A DNA stretch of 7,971 nt from JAAFIP01 sp031428975 (GCA_031428975.1 JANOYR010000275.1:1-7971); one strand, 5' to 3'; positions 1 to 6,226 are shown, counted from the stretch's first letter. Numbers and translations are program-made. Notes: a model not told the origin generated them from the letters alone.

Positions 1-477
1 TCAAACCGCGGTGCTTGCCACCTGCGCGGCTACACCATTGCGTCTGAAGTGCTGGGCATTCCGGTAAAAACCGATCCACTGGCGCACGAAGGCAAGCCAG
101 AGCTGGTCAAAGCATTCCAAGATGCCACGGCAGCTTTTGACAGCTCAGGCCTGTGCGTGTTCACCACCTTTGCATGGGGCTTGGCGGATCTAGCGCCGCA
201 AATGGCAGCCGCCTGTGGCGACCAATACACCACCGAAGAGCTTGAGAAAATCGGCGAGCGTATTTGGAACATGGAGCGCGAGTTTAACAACGCAGCGGGC
301 TTTACCGCCAAAGACGACAGCCTGCCCAAGCGCCTGCTCACCGAAGCCGTGAAAACTGGGCCTGCCAAAGGCAAGGTAAGCGAGCTTGCTCAAATGATGC
401 CCAAGTACTACGAAGTGCGCGGCTGGGACTCTGAGGGCAGGCCTACTGCCAAAACCAAAGAACGCTTAGGTCTTTGA
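1..477 (+). CDS. aorB: Tungsten aldehyde:ferredoxin oxidoreductase catalytic subunit, C-terminal part (5' truncated)
   Basis: This is the last 158 codons of a gene that begins before the window; the reading frame is open from base 1. Two things identify the family. The segment NRGACHL at codons 2-8 matches the conserved NRGG/A-CHLR stretch of aldehyde:ferredoxin oxidoreductases. DSSGLC (bases 139-156) is the family DxxGLC motif, whose Asp helps hold the bis-pyranopterin tungsten cofactor and whose Cys is the last ligand of the [4Fe-4S] cluster. The end, with YYEVRGWD and ...KERLGL, is the usual family C-terminus. The enzyme interconverts aldehydes and carboxylic acids in the cytoplasm. Followed by an FAD subunit and a MoaD-like gene, it fits the AorABC type described from Aromatoleum aromaticum, in which the catalytic subunit is AorB. 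The iron-sulfur subunit AorA should lie upstream, outside the window. Family assignment is firm; the substrate is not visible. Confidence 0.93.
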   Translation, partial: SNRGACHLRGYTIASEVLGIPVKTDPLAHEGKPELVKAFQDATAAFDSSGLCVFTTFAWGLADLAPQMAAACGDQYTTEELEKIGERIWNMEREFNNAAGFTAKDDSLPKRLLTEAVKTGPAKGKVSELAQMMPKYYEVRGWDSEGRPTAKTKERLGL

Positions 478-499
478 TTGCTGGTTTGATTTGACTTAC

Positions 500-527
500 A
501 AAAAGCGGTCCTGCGTGGCCGCTTTTT
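500..527 (+). terminator. Terminator-like hairpin between aorB and aorC
   Basis: A perfect 9-bp inverted repeat, AAAAAGCGG (500-508) and CCGCTTTTT (519-527), encloses a 10-base loop. The right arm ends in five Ts, and because the left arm starts with five As the structure looks like an intrinsic terminator on either strand. It begins 22 bases after the aorB stop and ends 18 bases before the aorC start, so it sits inside what should be an operon. It probably gives partial termination, lowering aorC and cofactor-gene expression relative to the catalytic subunit. It could instead stabilise the 3' end of a processed upstream mRNA. Confidence 0.7.
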
Positions 528-533
528 AAATGC

Positions 534-538
534 AGGAG
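534..538 (+). promoter_or_regulatory. Ribosome binding site of aorC
   Basis: AGGAG lies 7 bases before the ATG at 546. This is a strong Shine-Dalgarno match at good spacing and fixes the aorC start. It begins only 6 bases after the terminator-like hairpin, so it stays free when the hairpin forms. Confidence 0.75.
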
Positions 539-545
539 TAGCACA

Positions 546-1874
546 ATGCACCACATCATCATAGGCGCGGGCCCCGCTGGCGTGATAGCCGCTGAGACCA
601 TCCGCAAACACGCGCCGCACGACGCCATCACCCTGATTGGCGAAGAAAAAGAGGCGCCGTATTCGCGCATGGCCATTCCCTACCTCTTGGTGGGCAACAT
701 TGCCGAGCAGGGCACGCATTTGCGCAAATCTGCATCTCATTTGGCAGAATTAAATATAAAAATAGCCAATGTCACCGTCAAATCGTTAAACTGCGCTACT
801 AAAAGCGTAGTAATTAGTGATGGCGCAAGTTTGACTTACGACAAGCTCTTGATAGCCACAGGCTCCACCCCCATGCGCCCACCGATTGCAGGCATAGACT
901 TGCCGGGCATCTACAGCTGCTGGACATTGGCCGATGCGCGCGCCATCATGGACAATGTCAAACCCGGCTCACGCGTACTTCAAATGGGCGCAGGCTTTAT
1001 CGGTTGCATCATCATGGAGGCGCTGGCGAATCGGATTGGCACAAGTGCCAAGCGCATCGAAAGTGGCAATGCAGGCAAGCTCAGCGTGGTGGAAATGGGT
1101 GACCGCATGGTGCCGCGCATGATGGGCGCGGCGGCGGGTGGCATGATCAAGCGCTGGTGCCAAGCCAAGGGTGTGGACGTGCACACAGGCGCACGCGTGG
1201 AGTCCATCACGCAGCAGGGTACGGCCCAAAACGCGACACTTTTGGCCAAGCTGTCTACGGGCGAATCCATAGAGGCTGACGTCATCATCAGCGCCACTGG
1301 CGTGAAGCCCACTATTGGTTTCCTCAAAGATTCTGGCGTGGATTGTCGTATTGGGGTGTTAACCGATGACCAGATGCAAACCAATGTGGCGGGTGTGTAT
1401 GCAGCGGGCGATTGCGCCGAGGCGTTTGACCACTTCACGGGTACGCAGGTGGTGAGTGCCATCCAGCCCAACGCGGCTGACCAAGCGCGCATAGCAGCGC
1501 TGAACATGGTGGGGCAGGGTGCACGCTTGCAGCAGGTCACGCAAATCAATGTGCTAGACACGCTAGGGCTGATTTCCACCAGTTTTGGCAGTTGGCAAGG
1601 CGTGGCAGGCGGCGAGCAGGTTGAGATTGAGGACAAAGCGGCTTACAAGCTGTTGTCCATGCAATTCAAAGACGACACCATGGTGGGCTGCAACAGCATT
1701 GGTTGGACCGACCACGTGGGCGCGCTGCGCGGTCTGGTAGAGGGCAAAGTAAAACTGGGCGCTTGGAAAGAAGCACTCATAGCCGACCCCACCAAGCTCA
1801 TGGCCGCCTACATTGCCACCGCGCAGGGCCAAGACCAGTGGAACGGCGCGGCTGATGCACGTCGGCGTGGGTAA
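546..1874 (+). CDS. aorC: FAD/NAD(P)-dependent oxidoreductase subunit of the aldehyde oxidoreductase (AorC-like)
   Basis: A 442-aa pyridine-nucleotide-disulfide oxidoreductase-fold flavoprotein. The FAD Rossmann motif GAGPAG is at residues 7-12, the ATG loop (IATGSTP) at 103-109, the NAD(P) Rossmann motif GAGFIG at 148-153, and the second FAD motif (GVYAAGDCAE) at 283-292. A C-terminal dimerisation-like domain fills about residues 325-442. I see no CxxxxC redox-active disulfide near the N-terminus, so it resembles NADH oxidase and ferredoxin/rubredoxin reductase relatives rather than a disulfide reductase. In the Aromatoleum enzyme the equivalent subunit passes electrons between the Fe-S subunit and NAD+, and that is the inferred role here. 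A segment of about 15 residues after the second Rossmann helix (about 163-178) looks longer than usual. The next gene follows after 21 bases. The AorC name rests on context plus fold. Confidence 0.88.
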   Translation: MHHIIIGAGPAGVIAAETIRKHAPHDAITLIGEEKEAPYSRMAIPYLLVGNIAEQGTHLRKSASHLAELNIKIANVTVKSLNCATKSVVISDGASLTYDKLLIATGSTPMRPPIAGIDLPGIYSCWTLADARAIMDNVKPGSRVLQMGAGFIGCIIMEALANRIGTSAKRIESGNAGKLSVVEMGDRMVPRMMGAAAGGMIKRWCQAKGVDVHTGARVESITQQGTAQNATLLAKLSTGESIEADVIISATGVKPTIGFLKDSGVDCRIGVLTDDQMQTNVAGVYAAGDCAEAFDHFTGTQVVSAIQPNAADQARIAALNMVGQGARLQQVTQINVLDTLGLISTSFGSWQGVAGGEQVEIEDKAAYKLLSMQFKDDTMVGCNSIGWTDHVGALRGLVEGKVKLGAWKEALIADPTKLMAAYIATAQGQDQWNGAADARRRG

Positions 1875-1895
1875 GCTTGCAGATAAACTGCCACT

Positions 1896-2150
1896 ATGAA
1901 GATCACCCTGAAACTATTTGCCTCGCTCACCGATTTTTTGCCCGCAACCGACCGCGTGGGCAATATTACGCAGCTCAACGTTGCCCCAGAATCCACTATT
2001 TTGCAAATCATCGAGCCTTTTGGCCTGCCCATGAAGCTGGTGCATCTGGTGCTGGTCAACGGCACATATATTGACCCCGACAAGCGTGCCACTAAAACCT
2101 TGGTAGAAGGCGATGTGCTGGCCATTTGGCCGCCGATTGCTGGCGGTTAA
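1896..2150 (+). CDS. MoaD/ThiS-family sulfur carrier protein
   Basis: An 84-aa protein starting MKITLKLFASL and ending WPPIAGG. The beta-grasp size, the VEGDVLAIWPPIAGG-type tail and the terminal Gly-Gly are the hallmarks of MoaD/ThiS sulfur carriers. These are adenylated and thiocarboxylated at the last glycine and then donate sulfur, for MoaD to make the dithiolene of molybdopterin. Its place directly after the AOR subunits suggests a dedicated carrier for the tungsten-pyranopterin cofactor of this enzyme, working with chromosomally encoded MoeB and MoaE partners that are not in the window. No strong Shine-Dalgarno precedes the ATG, so translation may be partly coupled to aorC. The family is clear; a different sulfur acceptor cannot be excluded. 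Confidence 0.9.
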   Translation: MKITLKLFASLTDFLPATDRVGNITQLNVAPESTILQIIEPFGLPMKLVHLVLVNGTYIDPDKRATKTLVEGDVLAIWPPIAGG

Positions 2151-2168
2151 CACGGCGCAATCAACTTC

Positions 2169-2480
2169 ATGCAATCGTTTTATGCCGCGCAGTTTGACCG
2201 GGAAATGGGTTGCTCTGAGCGCGAATGGCTGATGTGGCTGCCCGCCGCTATGGGGGACGTGCGTTGGAGTCTTGGAACGGGCGCGCTACAAGCCCAGCCA
2301 CTGGCGGCATCTGACGCTGCCAGCCTGTGCATCATGTGGCACATTGGCGAGCCAAGACGCATTGGCATGGTGACCCTGCCCAGACTGCTTGTGCGCTTTG
2401 TGTTTGAAGCCATGGATGATGCCCAGCGCTACATGTTCATGAAGCGCTTTGATTTGTATATGCAGCGAGGGGGTGGGTAG
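2169..2480 (+). CDS. Conserved-looking hypothetical protein of the AOR operon, ends in Arg-Gly-Gly-Gly
   Basis: A 103-aa protein I cannot assign to a named family. It starts 18 bases after the MoaD-like stop on the same strand, so it is almost certainly the last gene of the operon. Visible features are a polar N-terminus with CSEREWLMWLP at residues 15-25, a middle with alternating hydrophobic residues that look like beta strands, a basic-hydrophobic segment (RRIGMVTLPRLLVRFVFE) and a final helix-like stretch ending in FDLYMQRGGG. It has no signal peptide and no transmembrane segment, so it is probably cytoplasmic. The glycine tail recalls ubiquitin-like sulfur carriers, but the rest does not look like MoaD. 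A role in cofactor assembly or insertion, or in maturing the oxidoreductase, is inference from position only. Confidence 0.75.
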   Translation: MQSFYAAQFDREMGCSEREWLMWLPAAMGDVRWSLGTGALQAQPLAASDAASLCIMWHIGEPRRIGMVTLPRLLVRFVFEAMDDAQRYMFMKRFDLYMQRGGG

Positions 2481-2510
2481 CATCTGCACGTGACCCAGCC
2501 ACACCTGCAA

Positions 2511-2726
2511 TCACAGCCTCCATTCTTTGCCCAGCATCGGCTTGTCTCGCACTGGCCAAACCGGGCACAGCATGTGCACGACTTCCATCAAGCTGATCCA
2601 CTCGGCTATGGGGTCTGCGTTGGCAAGCGGTGGCTGGTAAGGCACACCCGCATCGCGCACCTACACTGTGTTTGAATCCGCTGCAAATACGGAGTCTTTC
2701 AGTGCAGGTTGTGTTTTAGTTGCCAT
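2511..2726 (-). pseudogene. Small-protein gene (71 codons) interrupted by an amber codon
   Basis: Read on the minus strand, ATG at 2726-2724 opens a frame of 71 codons ending in TGA at 2513-2511. It is interrupted only by TAG at codon 22 (2663-2661). The flanks look like real protein: KDSVFAADSNTV before the stop, then VRDAGVPYQPPLANADP and a segment EWISLMEVVHMLCPVWP with a charged end, KEWRL. TAG could come from TGG (Trp) by one change. The ATG lies inside the last codons of the upstream nucleotidyltransferase gene (ATGGCAACTAA), as in a translationally coupled pair. I do not recognise a named family. By its partner it might be one half of a toxin-antitoxin-like pair, but that is a guess. 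There is no Met shortly after the stop for re-initiation. Confidence 0.55.
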
Positions 2727-3100
2727 TTTCTAGAATGAGCCTATTGAGCAGTTCTGTTTGATTGAACAGTGCAAAGTACTCTCGCAATTGCGCCATGCTC
2801 TGAAGCTTCGCTTAGCAGTCGGCGCGCAAGGGGACGGTGCGCGTAAAGCAAATCCAGCCCTTCTGAGCCGCGCACCTAGTTGGCGGCGTCTTCGCTGCGG
2901 TGGATGCATTGGTAGCCCAGTTTCAGCAAGGCCTCATGCACCTTATCGCCATCGTCTGCATCTAATAGAAAATCCACATCCTTGGTGGCGCGTACGACGC
3001 TATGTGCAACCACCGCCAAGCCGCCGATCAAGGCAGGCTTTGTGTCTGCGGCTGCGAACATAGCAAGCGCCTCGCGGATTTGTTCAACAAGATTGGACAT
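2716..3100 (-). pseudogene. Broken nucleotidyltransferase-fold gene (AbiEii/MNT-like), amber stop plus internal deletion
   Basis: From ATG at 3100-3098 (an in-frame GTG two codons earlier is a possible alternative start) 74 residues read as the N-terminus of a nucleotidyltransferase-fold protein. IGGLAVVAHSVVRATKDVDFLL contains the GG, a His-x-x-x-Arg, and the TKDxD metal-binding acidic pair. A TAG at 2878-2876 stops it, but the same frame goes on with VRGSEGLDLLYAHRPLARRLL, which continues the family pattern, so TAG probably replaced a Tyr codon. From about 2800 the sense moves to another frame, giving MAQLREYFALF and a C-terminus ending ...LENGN with TAA at 2718-2716. Relatives are usually about 180-200 aa, so about 50-60 codons seem to be missing around 2800-2815. 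The N-terminal piece alone may still be translated but lacks much of the fold. Confidence 0.75.
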
Positions 3101-3136
3101 ATTCACAAAAATGGATAATACGTTTTATATCGCAAG

Positions 3137-3155
3137 AAAAAATGACCAATGTCAT
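3137..3155 (-). terminator. Possible weak terminator downstream of crcB
   Basis: On the minus strand ATGAC, a 4-base loop and GTCAT are followed directly by a run of six Ts, 13 bases after the crcB stop. The stem is only 5 bp with two G-C pairs, so it is weak. Position and T run favour termination of crcB before the broken nucleotidyltransferase gene. The same AT-rich stretch could hold that gene's promoter (TATTAT at 3120-3115, no convincing -35). Confidence 0.35.
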
Positions 3156-3167
3156 CGTGATATGGTC

Positions 3168-3545
3168 TTATCGTGCTATGAAATACAAAGCACTCTTGAT
3201 TCCAAGAGTAGTCAACAACAAGCTGCCCACCAAATGCAAAGCTGTTGTGCCCAGCGCCAAGGCATAGCGCTGCGCTTGCAGCATCTGCACCACCTCTGCT
3301 GAAAACGATGAAAATGTGGTGAGTGCACCCAAGAAGCCCGTGACCAAGGCCATGCGCCAAACGGGGTCGAGCTCGGGCATGGCTTGGAACACGGCCACAC
3401 ACACGCCCACCAAATAGCCGCCCAGCAAATTGGCCGCCAGTGTGCCCCAAGGCAGCACAGCGCCCGCGTTGAGCCACAGCCCCAGCTGCCAGCGCGCCAG
3501 CGCGCCAAGCGATGCACCAATACAAATTGCAAAAATAGTTACCAT
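3168..3545 (-). CDS. crcB: Fluoride channel/exporter CrcB (FluC)
   Basis: A 125-aa, four-helix membrane protein, the normal size for CrcB/FluC. Landmarks counted from the ATG at 3545 are GASLGALARW at 10-19, the pore asparagine in AANLLGG (Asn39), and GFLGALTTFSSFS at 70-82. The last contains the TM3 break with the Thr/Ser and Phe residues that line the fluoride path and bind the central Na+. FluC forms antiparallel dual-topology dimers in the inner membrane and lets fluoride leave the cytoplasm. I chose this start because it begins right at the first helix; an upstream in-frame ATG at 3620 would add a 25-residue polar extension. I looked for a fluoride riboswitch in the roughly 80 bases upstream and saw none of its conserved core. 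Confidence 0.93.
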   Translation of the reverse strand: MVTIFAICIGASLGALARWQLGLWLNAGAVLPWGTLAANLLGGYLVGVCVAVFQAMPELDPVWRMALVTGFLGALTTFSSFSAEVVQMLQAQRYALALGTTALHLVGSLLLTTLGIKSALYFIAR

Positions 3546-3625
3546 GCAGCCAGTGTAGCCAATTGCCTTAAGCATTTGCCACCTGCAACTGCCACAATTG
3601 CCAGAATTTGCATTTATCATGGCGC
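3546..3625. promoter_or_regulatory. Divergent intergenic region between crcB and the racemase-family gene
   Basis: Eighty bases between two divergent starts must carry both promoters, if both starts are right. It contains several repeats of TTGCCA/TGGCAA-like words and a TATCAT (3615-3620) that resembles a -10 box for the plus strand, but I see no matching -35 element. No riboswitch or clear operator is visible. Confidence 0.35.
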
Positions 3626-4408
3626 ATGGCTATTCAATTTAATGCGTTACAACAGCCCAATGCAGGCGGCAAAGGTTTTTTAGGCATCATCATGCTTGAC
3701 ACCCATTTTCCACGGCTGCTGGGGGATGTGGGGCATCCTGATACATTTGGGCTATCCGTGCATTTTGAGACCATACGTGGTGTGTGGCCAGACAAGGTAG
3801 TGCAGTCGGCGGCCAGTCTGCGGCAAGCGCGCATTGTGCCAGGCTTGCAAAATATTGTGCGCTTACTTGATCGCAAGGGCGCATGGGCCATTACCACCAG
3901 CTGCGGATTCTTGGTGTTGTTACAAAAAGAGTTGCAATCGGTTACCCGTGTGCCCGTGATCAGCTCCAGCTTGATGCAGCTCCCCGCGCTGCTCAAAAGC
4001 CATGCGCAAGTGGGCGTGCTTACCATCAGCGCAGGCAAGCTGGGCACTGAGCATTTGCGCGCGGCGGGTGTGCCCAAGGAGCGTTTGAAAGATGTGCTGG
4101 TGCAAGGTGTGAACCCATTGGGCGAATTTGCCACGCAGATTTTGACTAACCAGCCCAGCATGAACTTGGACAAAGCCAGCGCAGATGTGGTGACCGCTGC
4201 AGTAGCGCTAAAAGCACGCGCCCCAGCCTTGCAAGTGCTGGTGCTGGAATGCACCAATATGCCGCCCTACCGCGCCGCCATTACCGCAGCCACGGGTTTG
4301 CAGACGTTTTGCTTAACCGATGAGCAGCGCCTGCTCAAGCCATTTGCCCAAGCCCCAAAGCAGCTAACACCCAATGCGCCTATTGCGCCTAACCAAGCGG
4401 CTGCTTAG
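3626..4408 (+). CDS. Aspartate/glutamate racemase superfamily protein
   Basis: A 260-aa cytoplasmic protein. The N-terminal IIMLDTHFPRLLGD followed by GHPDTF is typical of a group of Asp/Glu racemase-superfamily proteins related to hydantoin racemase, arylmalonate decarboxylase and maleate isomerase. Both catalytic cysteines are present at the expected places: Cys93 in TTSCGF (codon 3902-3904) and Cys209 in LECTNMPPYR (codon 4250-4252). Two-cysteine members carry out proton transfer at a carbon next to a carboxylate, so an isomerase or racemase on an organic or amino acid is likely; the substrate cannot be read from sequence. The ATG at 3626 is chosen because it gives the full N-terminal strand; TTG at 3608 would add six residues. 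The Pro/Ala/Gln-rich tail (about 242-260) looks disordered. It converges on dctM with overlapping stops, hinting at a shared pathway with the TRAP transporter. Confidence 0.85.
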   Translation: MAIQFNALQQPNAGGKGFLGIIMLDTHFPRLLGDVGHPDTFGLSVHFETIRGVWPDKVVQSAASLRQARIVPGLQNIVRLLDRKGAWAITTSCGFLVLLQKELQSVTRVPVISSSLMQLPALLKSHAQVGVLTISAGKLGTEHLRAAGVPKERLKDVLVQGVNPLGEFATQILTNQPSMNLDKASADVVTAAVALKARAPALQVLVLECTNMPPYRAAITAATGLQTFCLTDEQRLLKPFAQAPKQLTPNAPIAPNQAAA

Positions 4409-5703
4409 CCCATTTTTTGCGGCAAATAGGTAGCCACCTGCGGCACAAACCACAGCAGCAAAACCATCAGCAGCATCAAAAAGAAAAAAGGCAAAGTCAC
4501 CCGCGCTATGTAGGTGATTTCTTTTTTGGTCATACCTTGCAGCACAAACAAATTAAAACCCACTGGCGGTGTGATTTGCGCCATTTCTACCACAATTACT
4601 ACAAAAATTCCAAACCAAATCAGGTCAATGCCCGCAGCCTGCACCGTGGGCAAGAGCACGCCCATGGTGAGTACCACCATCGAAATGCCATCTAAAAAGC
4701 AACCCAAAATCGCATAAAAAACAGTGAGCGCCACAACCAAGCCAAAGGGGCTCAAGCCCAGCGAGGTAACAAACTCTGCCAAATGCCGAGGCAGACCGAT
4801 ATAACCCATGCTCAGTGTCAAAAACGAAGCGCCAGCCAATATCAAGGCAATCATGCAATACAGGCGCGTCGCGCCCATTAGCGATTCTTTGAACACTGCC
4901 CAACTGAGCGAGCGCTGCACTGCTGACAGCACAAACGAACCCAGCACGCCCACGGCGGCTGCCTCTGTAGCAGTAGCAAGACCAGTATAAATACTGCCCA
5001 GCACTGCACTAATTAGCCCAATAACTGGAATCAAATGCCGTGATTCGTAGATTTTTTGTGTAAAAGTATACGTTTCTAATGTGGGCGGAATTTTGCTTGG
5101 ATTAAGCAGCGACCACACTACAATATAGCCGCTGAAAAGGCTGGCCAGCAGCAGCCCAGGCAGCACGCCCGCAATGAATAGCTTAGAGATCGACACCTCG
5201 GCCGTCACCCCATACACAATCATGATGATGGATGGCGGTATAAGCAAACCCAGCGTGCCAGCGCCAGCCAGCGAGCCGATGATTTGGTCTTGCGGGTAAC
5301 CACGCTTGGTTAGCTCGGGCAGAGTCATTTTACCAATGGTCGCGCAGGTAGCGGCGCTGGAACCCGACACGGCAGCAAAAATGGTGCAGCCAATCACATT
5401 GGTGTGCAGCAAGCGCCCGGGCAGCCAGTTCACCCACGGCGCAAGGCCTTTGAACATGCTCTCCGAGAGCTTGGTGCGAAACAAAATTTCGCCCATCCAA
5501 ATGAACAGCGGCAGCGCAGTCAAAGTCCAGCTCGACGAAGATCCCCAAATCGTCACTGCCATGGCATCACCAGCAGGGCGGCTAGAAAACAACTCCATAC
5601 CAATCCACGCCACCCCCGAGAGTGTCAGGCCAATCCACACACCGCTGCCCAAAATGAGGAACAGTGAGCCCACCAAGAGCAGGGTAATTGCAATATCGTT
5701 CAT
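4405..5703 (-). CDS. dctM: TRAP transporter large permease subunit DctM
   Basis: A 432-aa polytopic membrane protein, about 12 hydrophobic segments, the normal size for DctM. AAVSGSSAAT (110-119) and GTLGLLIPPS (149-158) are conserved in the large TRAP permease and belong to the substrate- and Na+-handling hairpin regions of the elevator-type transporter. It forms the transport channel with DctQ and uses the Na+ gradient to import the ligand delivered by DctP. It starts 5 bases after the dctQ stop, without a clear Shine-Dalgarno, so coupled translation is likely. Its TAA overlaps the TAG of the convergent racemase-family gene by 4 bases of coding sequence, so no terminator fits between them. 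No frameshift or missing segment is seen. Confidence 0.95.
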   Translation of the reverse strand: MNDIAITLLLVGSLFLILGSGVWIGLTLSGVAWIGMELFSSRPAGDAMAVTIWGSSSSWTLTALPLFIWMGEILFRTKLSESMFKGLAPWVNWLPGRLLHTNVIGCTIFAAVSGSSAATCATIGKMTLPELTKRGYPQDQIIGSLAGAGTLGLLIPPSIIMIVYGVTAEVSISKLFIAGVLPGLLLASLFSGYIVVWSLLNPSKIPPTLETYTFTQKIYESRHLIPVIGLISAVLGSIYTGLATATEAAAVGVLGSFVLSAVQRSLSWAVFKESLMGATRLYCMIALILAGASFLTLSMGYIGLPRHLAEFVTSLGLSPFGLVVALTVFYAILGCFLDGISMVVLTMGVLLPTVQAAGIDLIWFGIFVVIVVEMAQITPPVGFNLFVLQGMTKKEITYIARVTLPFFFLMLLMVLLLWFVPQVATYLPQKMG

Positions 5704-5708
5704 GGAAA

Positions 5709-6218
5709 TTATTCGTTATGCAGCATTTCATCGCTGCTGGCTACCACGCGCTTGCCCAACAACTCCATCACAAAGTCATCTACAAAAGCGATGAAAAGCA
5801 CCAACGTGCCAACTGCCATGCCAATTTGAGGAATCCACAGCGGTGTGGCATCGTTGCCAGTAGAAATATCTTTGAAATCCCACGACTGGTAGGACAGCTT
5901 GATACTGTAGTAACAAAACAAGCCCGACAAAAAAACTGCAGCCGCTAAGCACCAAATCTCTAAACCGCGCTTGGCCTTACCGCCCAATGCATTGATCAGC
6001 AAGGTGACGCGGATATGCTCGCCGCGCTTGAGTGTGTGCGCCAAGGCCAGAAAGCCAGCGCCAGCCATGCAGTAGCCCGCATACATATCGGTGCCGCGAA
6101 AGTTAATCGCCACATAGCGGTCTACCATGCCCAGCACCACCATCACCAAGGTCAGCACCATCATGGCCGCTGCCACCCAAGCAGCGCCGTCATAGAGTTT
6201 GTTTAAAGCACTGCGCAT
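5709..6218 (-). CDS. dctQ: TRAP transporter small permease subunit DctQ
   Basis: A 169-aa membrane protein with four hydrophobic segments at about residues 13-32, 45-62, 88-106 and 130-150, the DctQ pattern. RGTDMYAGYCMAGAGFLALAH-like sequence around 40-60 and the LKRGEHIRVTLL element at 63-74 are typical of the family. DctQ packs against DctM and stabilises its scaffold, and interacts with the binding protein. The start lies 8 bases after the dctP stop and the stop lies 5 bases before dctM, so the three genes form one transcript. Confidence 0.93.
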   Translation of the reverse strand: MRSALNKLYDGAAWVAAAMMVLTLVMVVLGMVDRYVAINFRGTDMYAGYCMAGAGFLALAHTLKRGEHIRVTLLINALGGKAKRGLEIWCLAAAVFLSGLFCYYSIKLSYQSWDFKDISTGNDATPLWIPQIGMAVGTLVLFIAFVDDFVMELLGKRVVASSDEMLHNE

Positions 6219-6226
6219 GCAATACT

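Noticed and set aside
745..835. An AT-rich patch with 16 A/T bases in a row (749-764) inside the aorC-like gene, first suspected to be an inserted repeat.
   Set aside because: The encoded protein (about residues 67-97) has the length and pattern normal for this part of the FAD domain, so it is more likely local base composition than an insertion.
980..1636. A 218-codon open frame on the minus strand opposite the aorC-like gene, and similar long frames opposite the racemase-family gene (3634-4257) and the LysR gene (7439-7963).
   Set aside because: Each lies wholly inside a well-supported gene on the other strand; the translated sequences are low-complexity (Ser/Pro/His/Arg-rich) with no recognisable domain, as expected of antisense frames in GC-rich coding DNA.
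2490..2675. A 61-codon plus-strand open frame.
   Set aside because: It is antisense to the amber-interrupted small-protein frame, whose translation looks far more protein-like; the plus-strand product is His/Gln/Arg-rich without any visible domain.
3545..3620. Longer version of CrcB starting at 3620.
   Set aside because: The added 25 residues are polar, unlike other CrcB proteins, and would run almost into the divergent gene start; the shorter 125-aa form matches family length.
3546..3680. Possible fluoride riboswitch upstream of crcB.
   Set aside because: The crcB start is close to a divergent gene and I could not find the conserved core or pseudoknot pattern of the crcB RNA motif.
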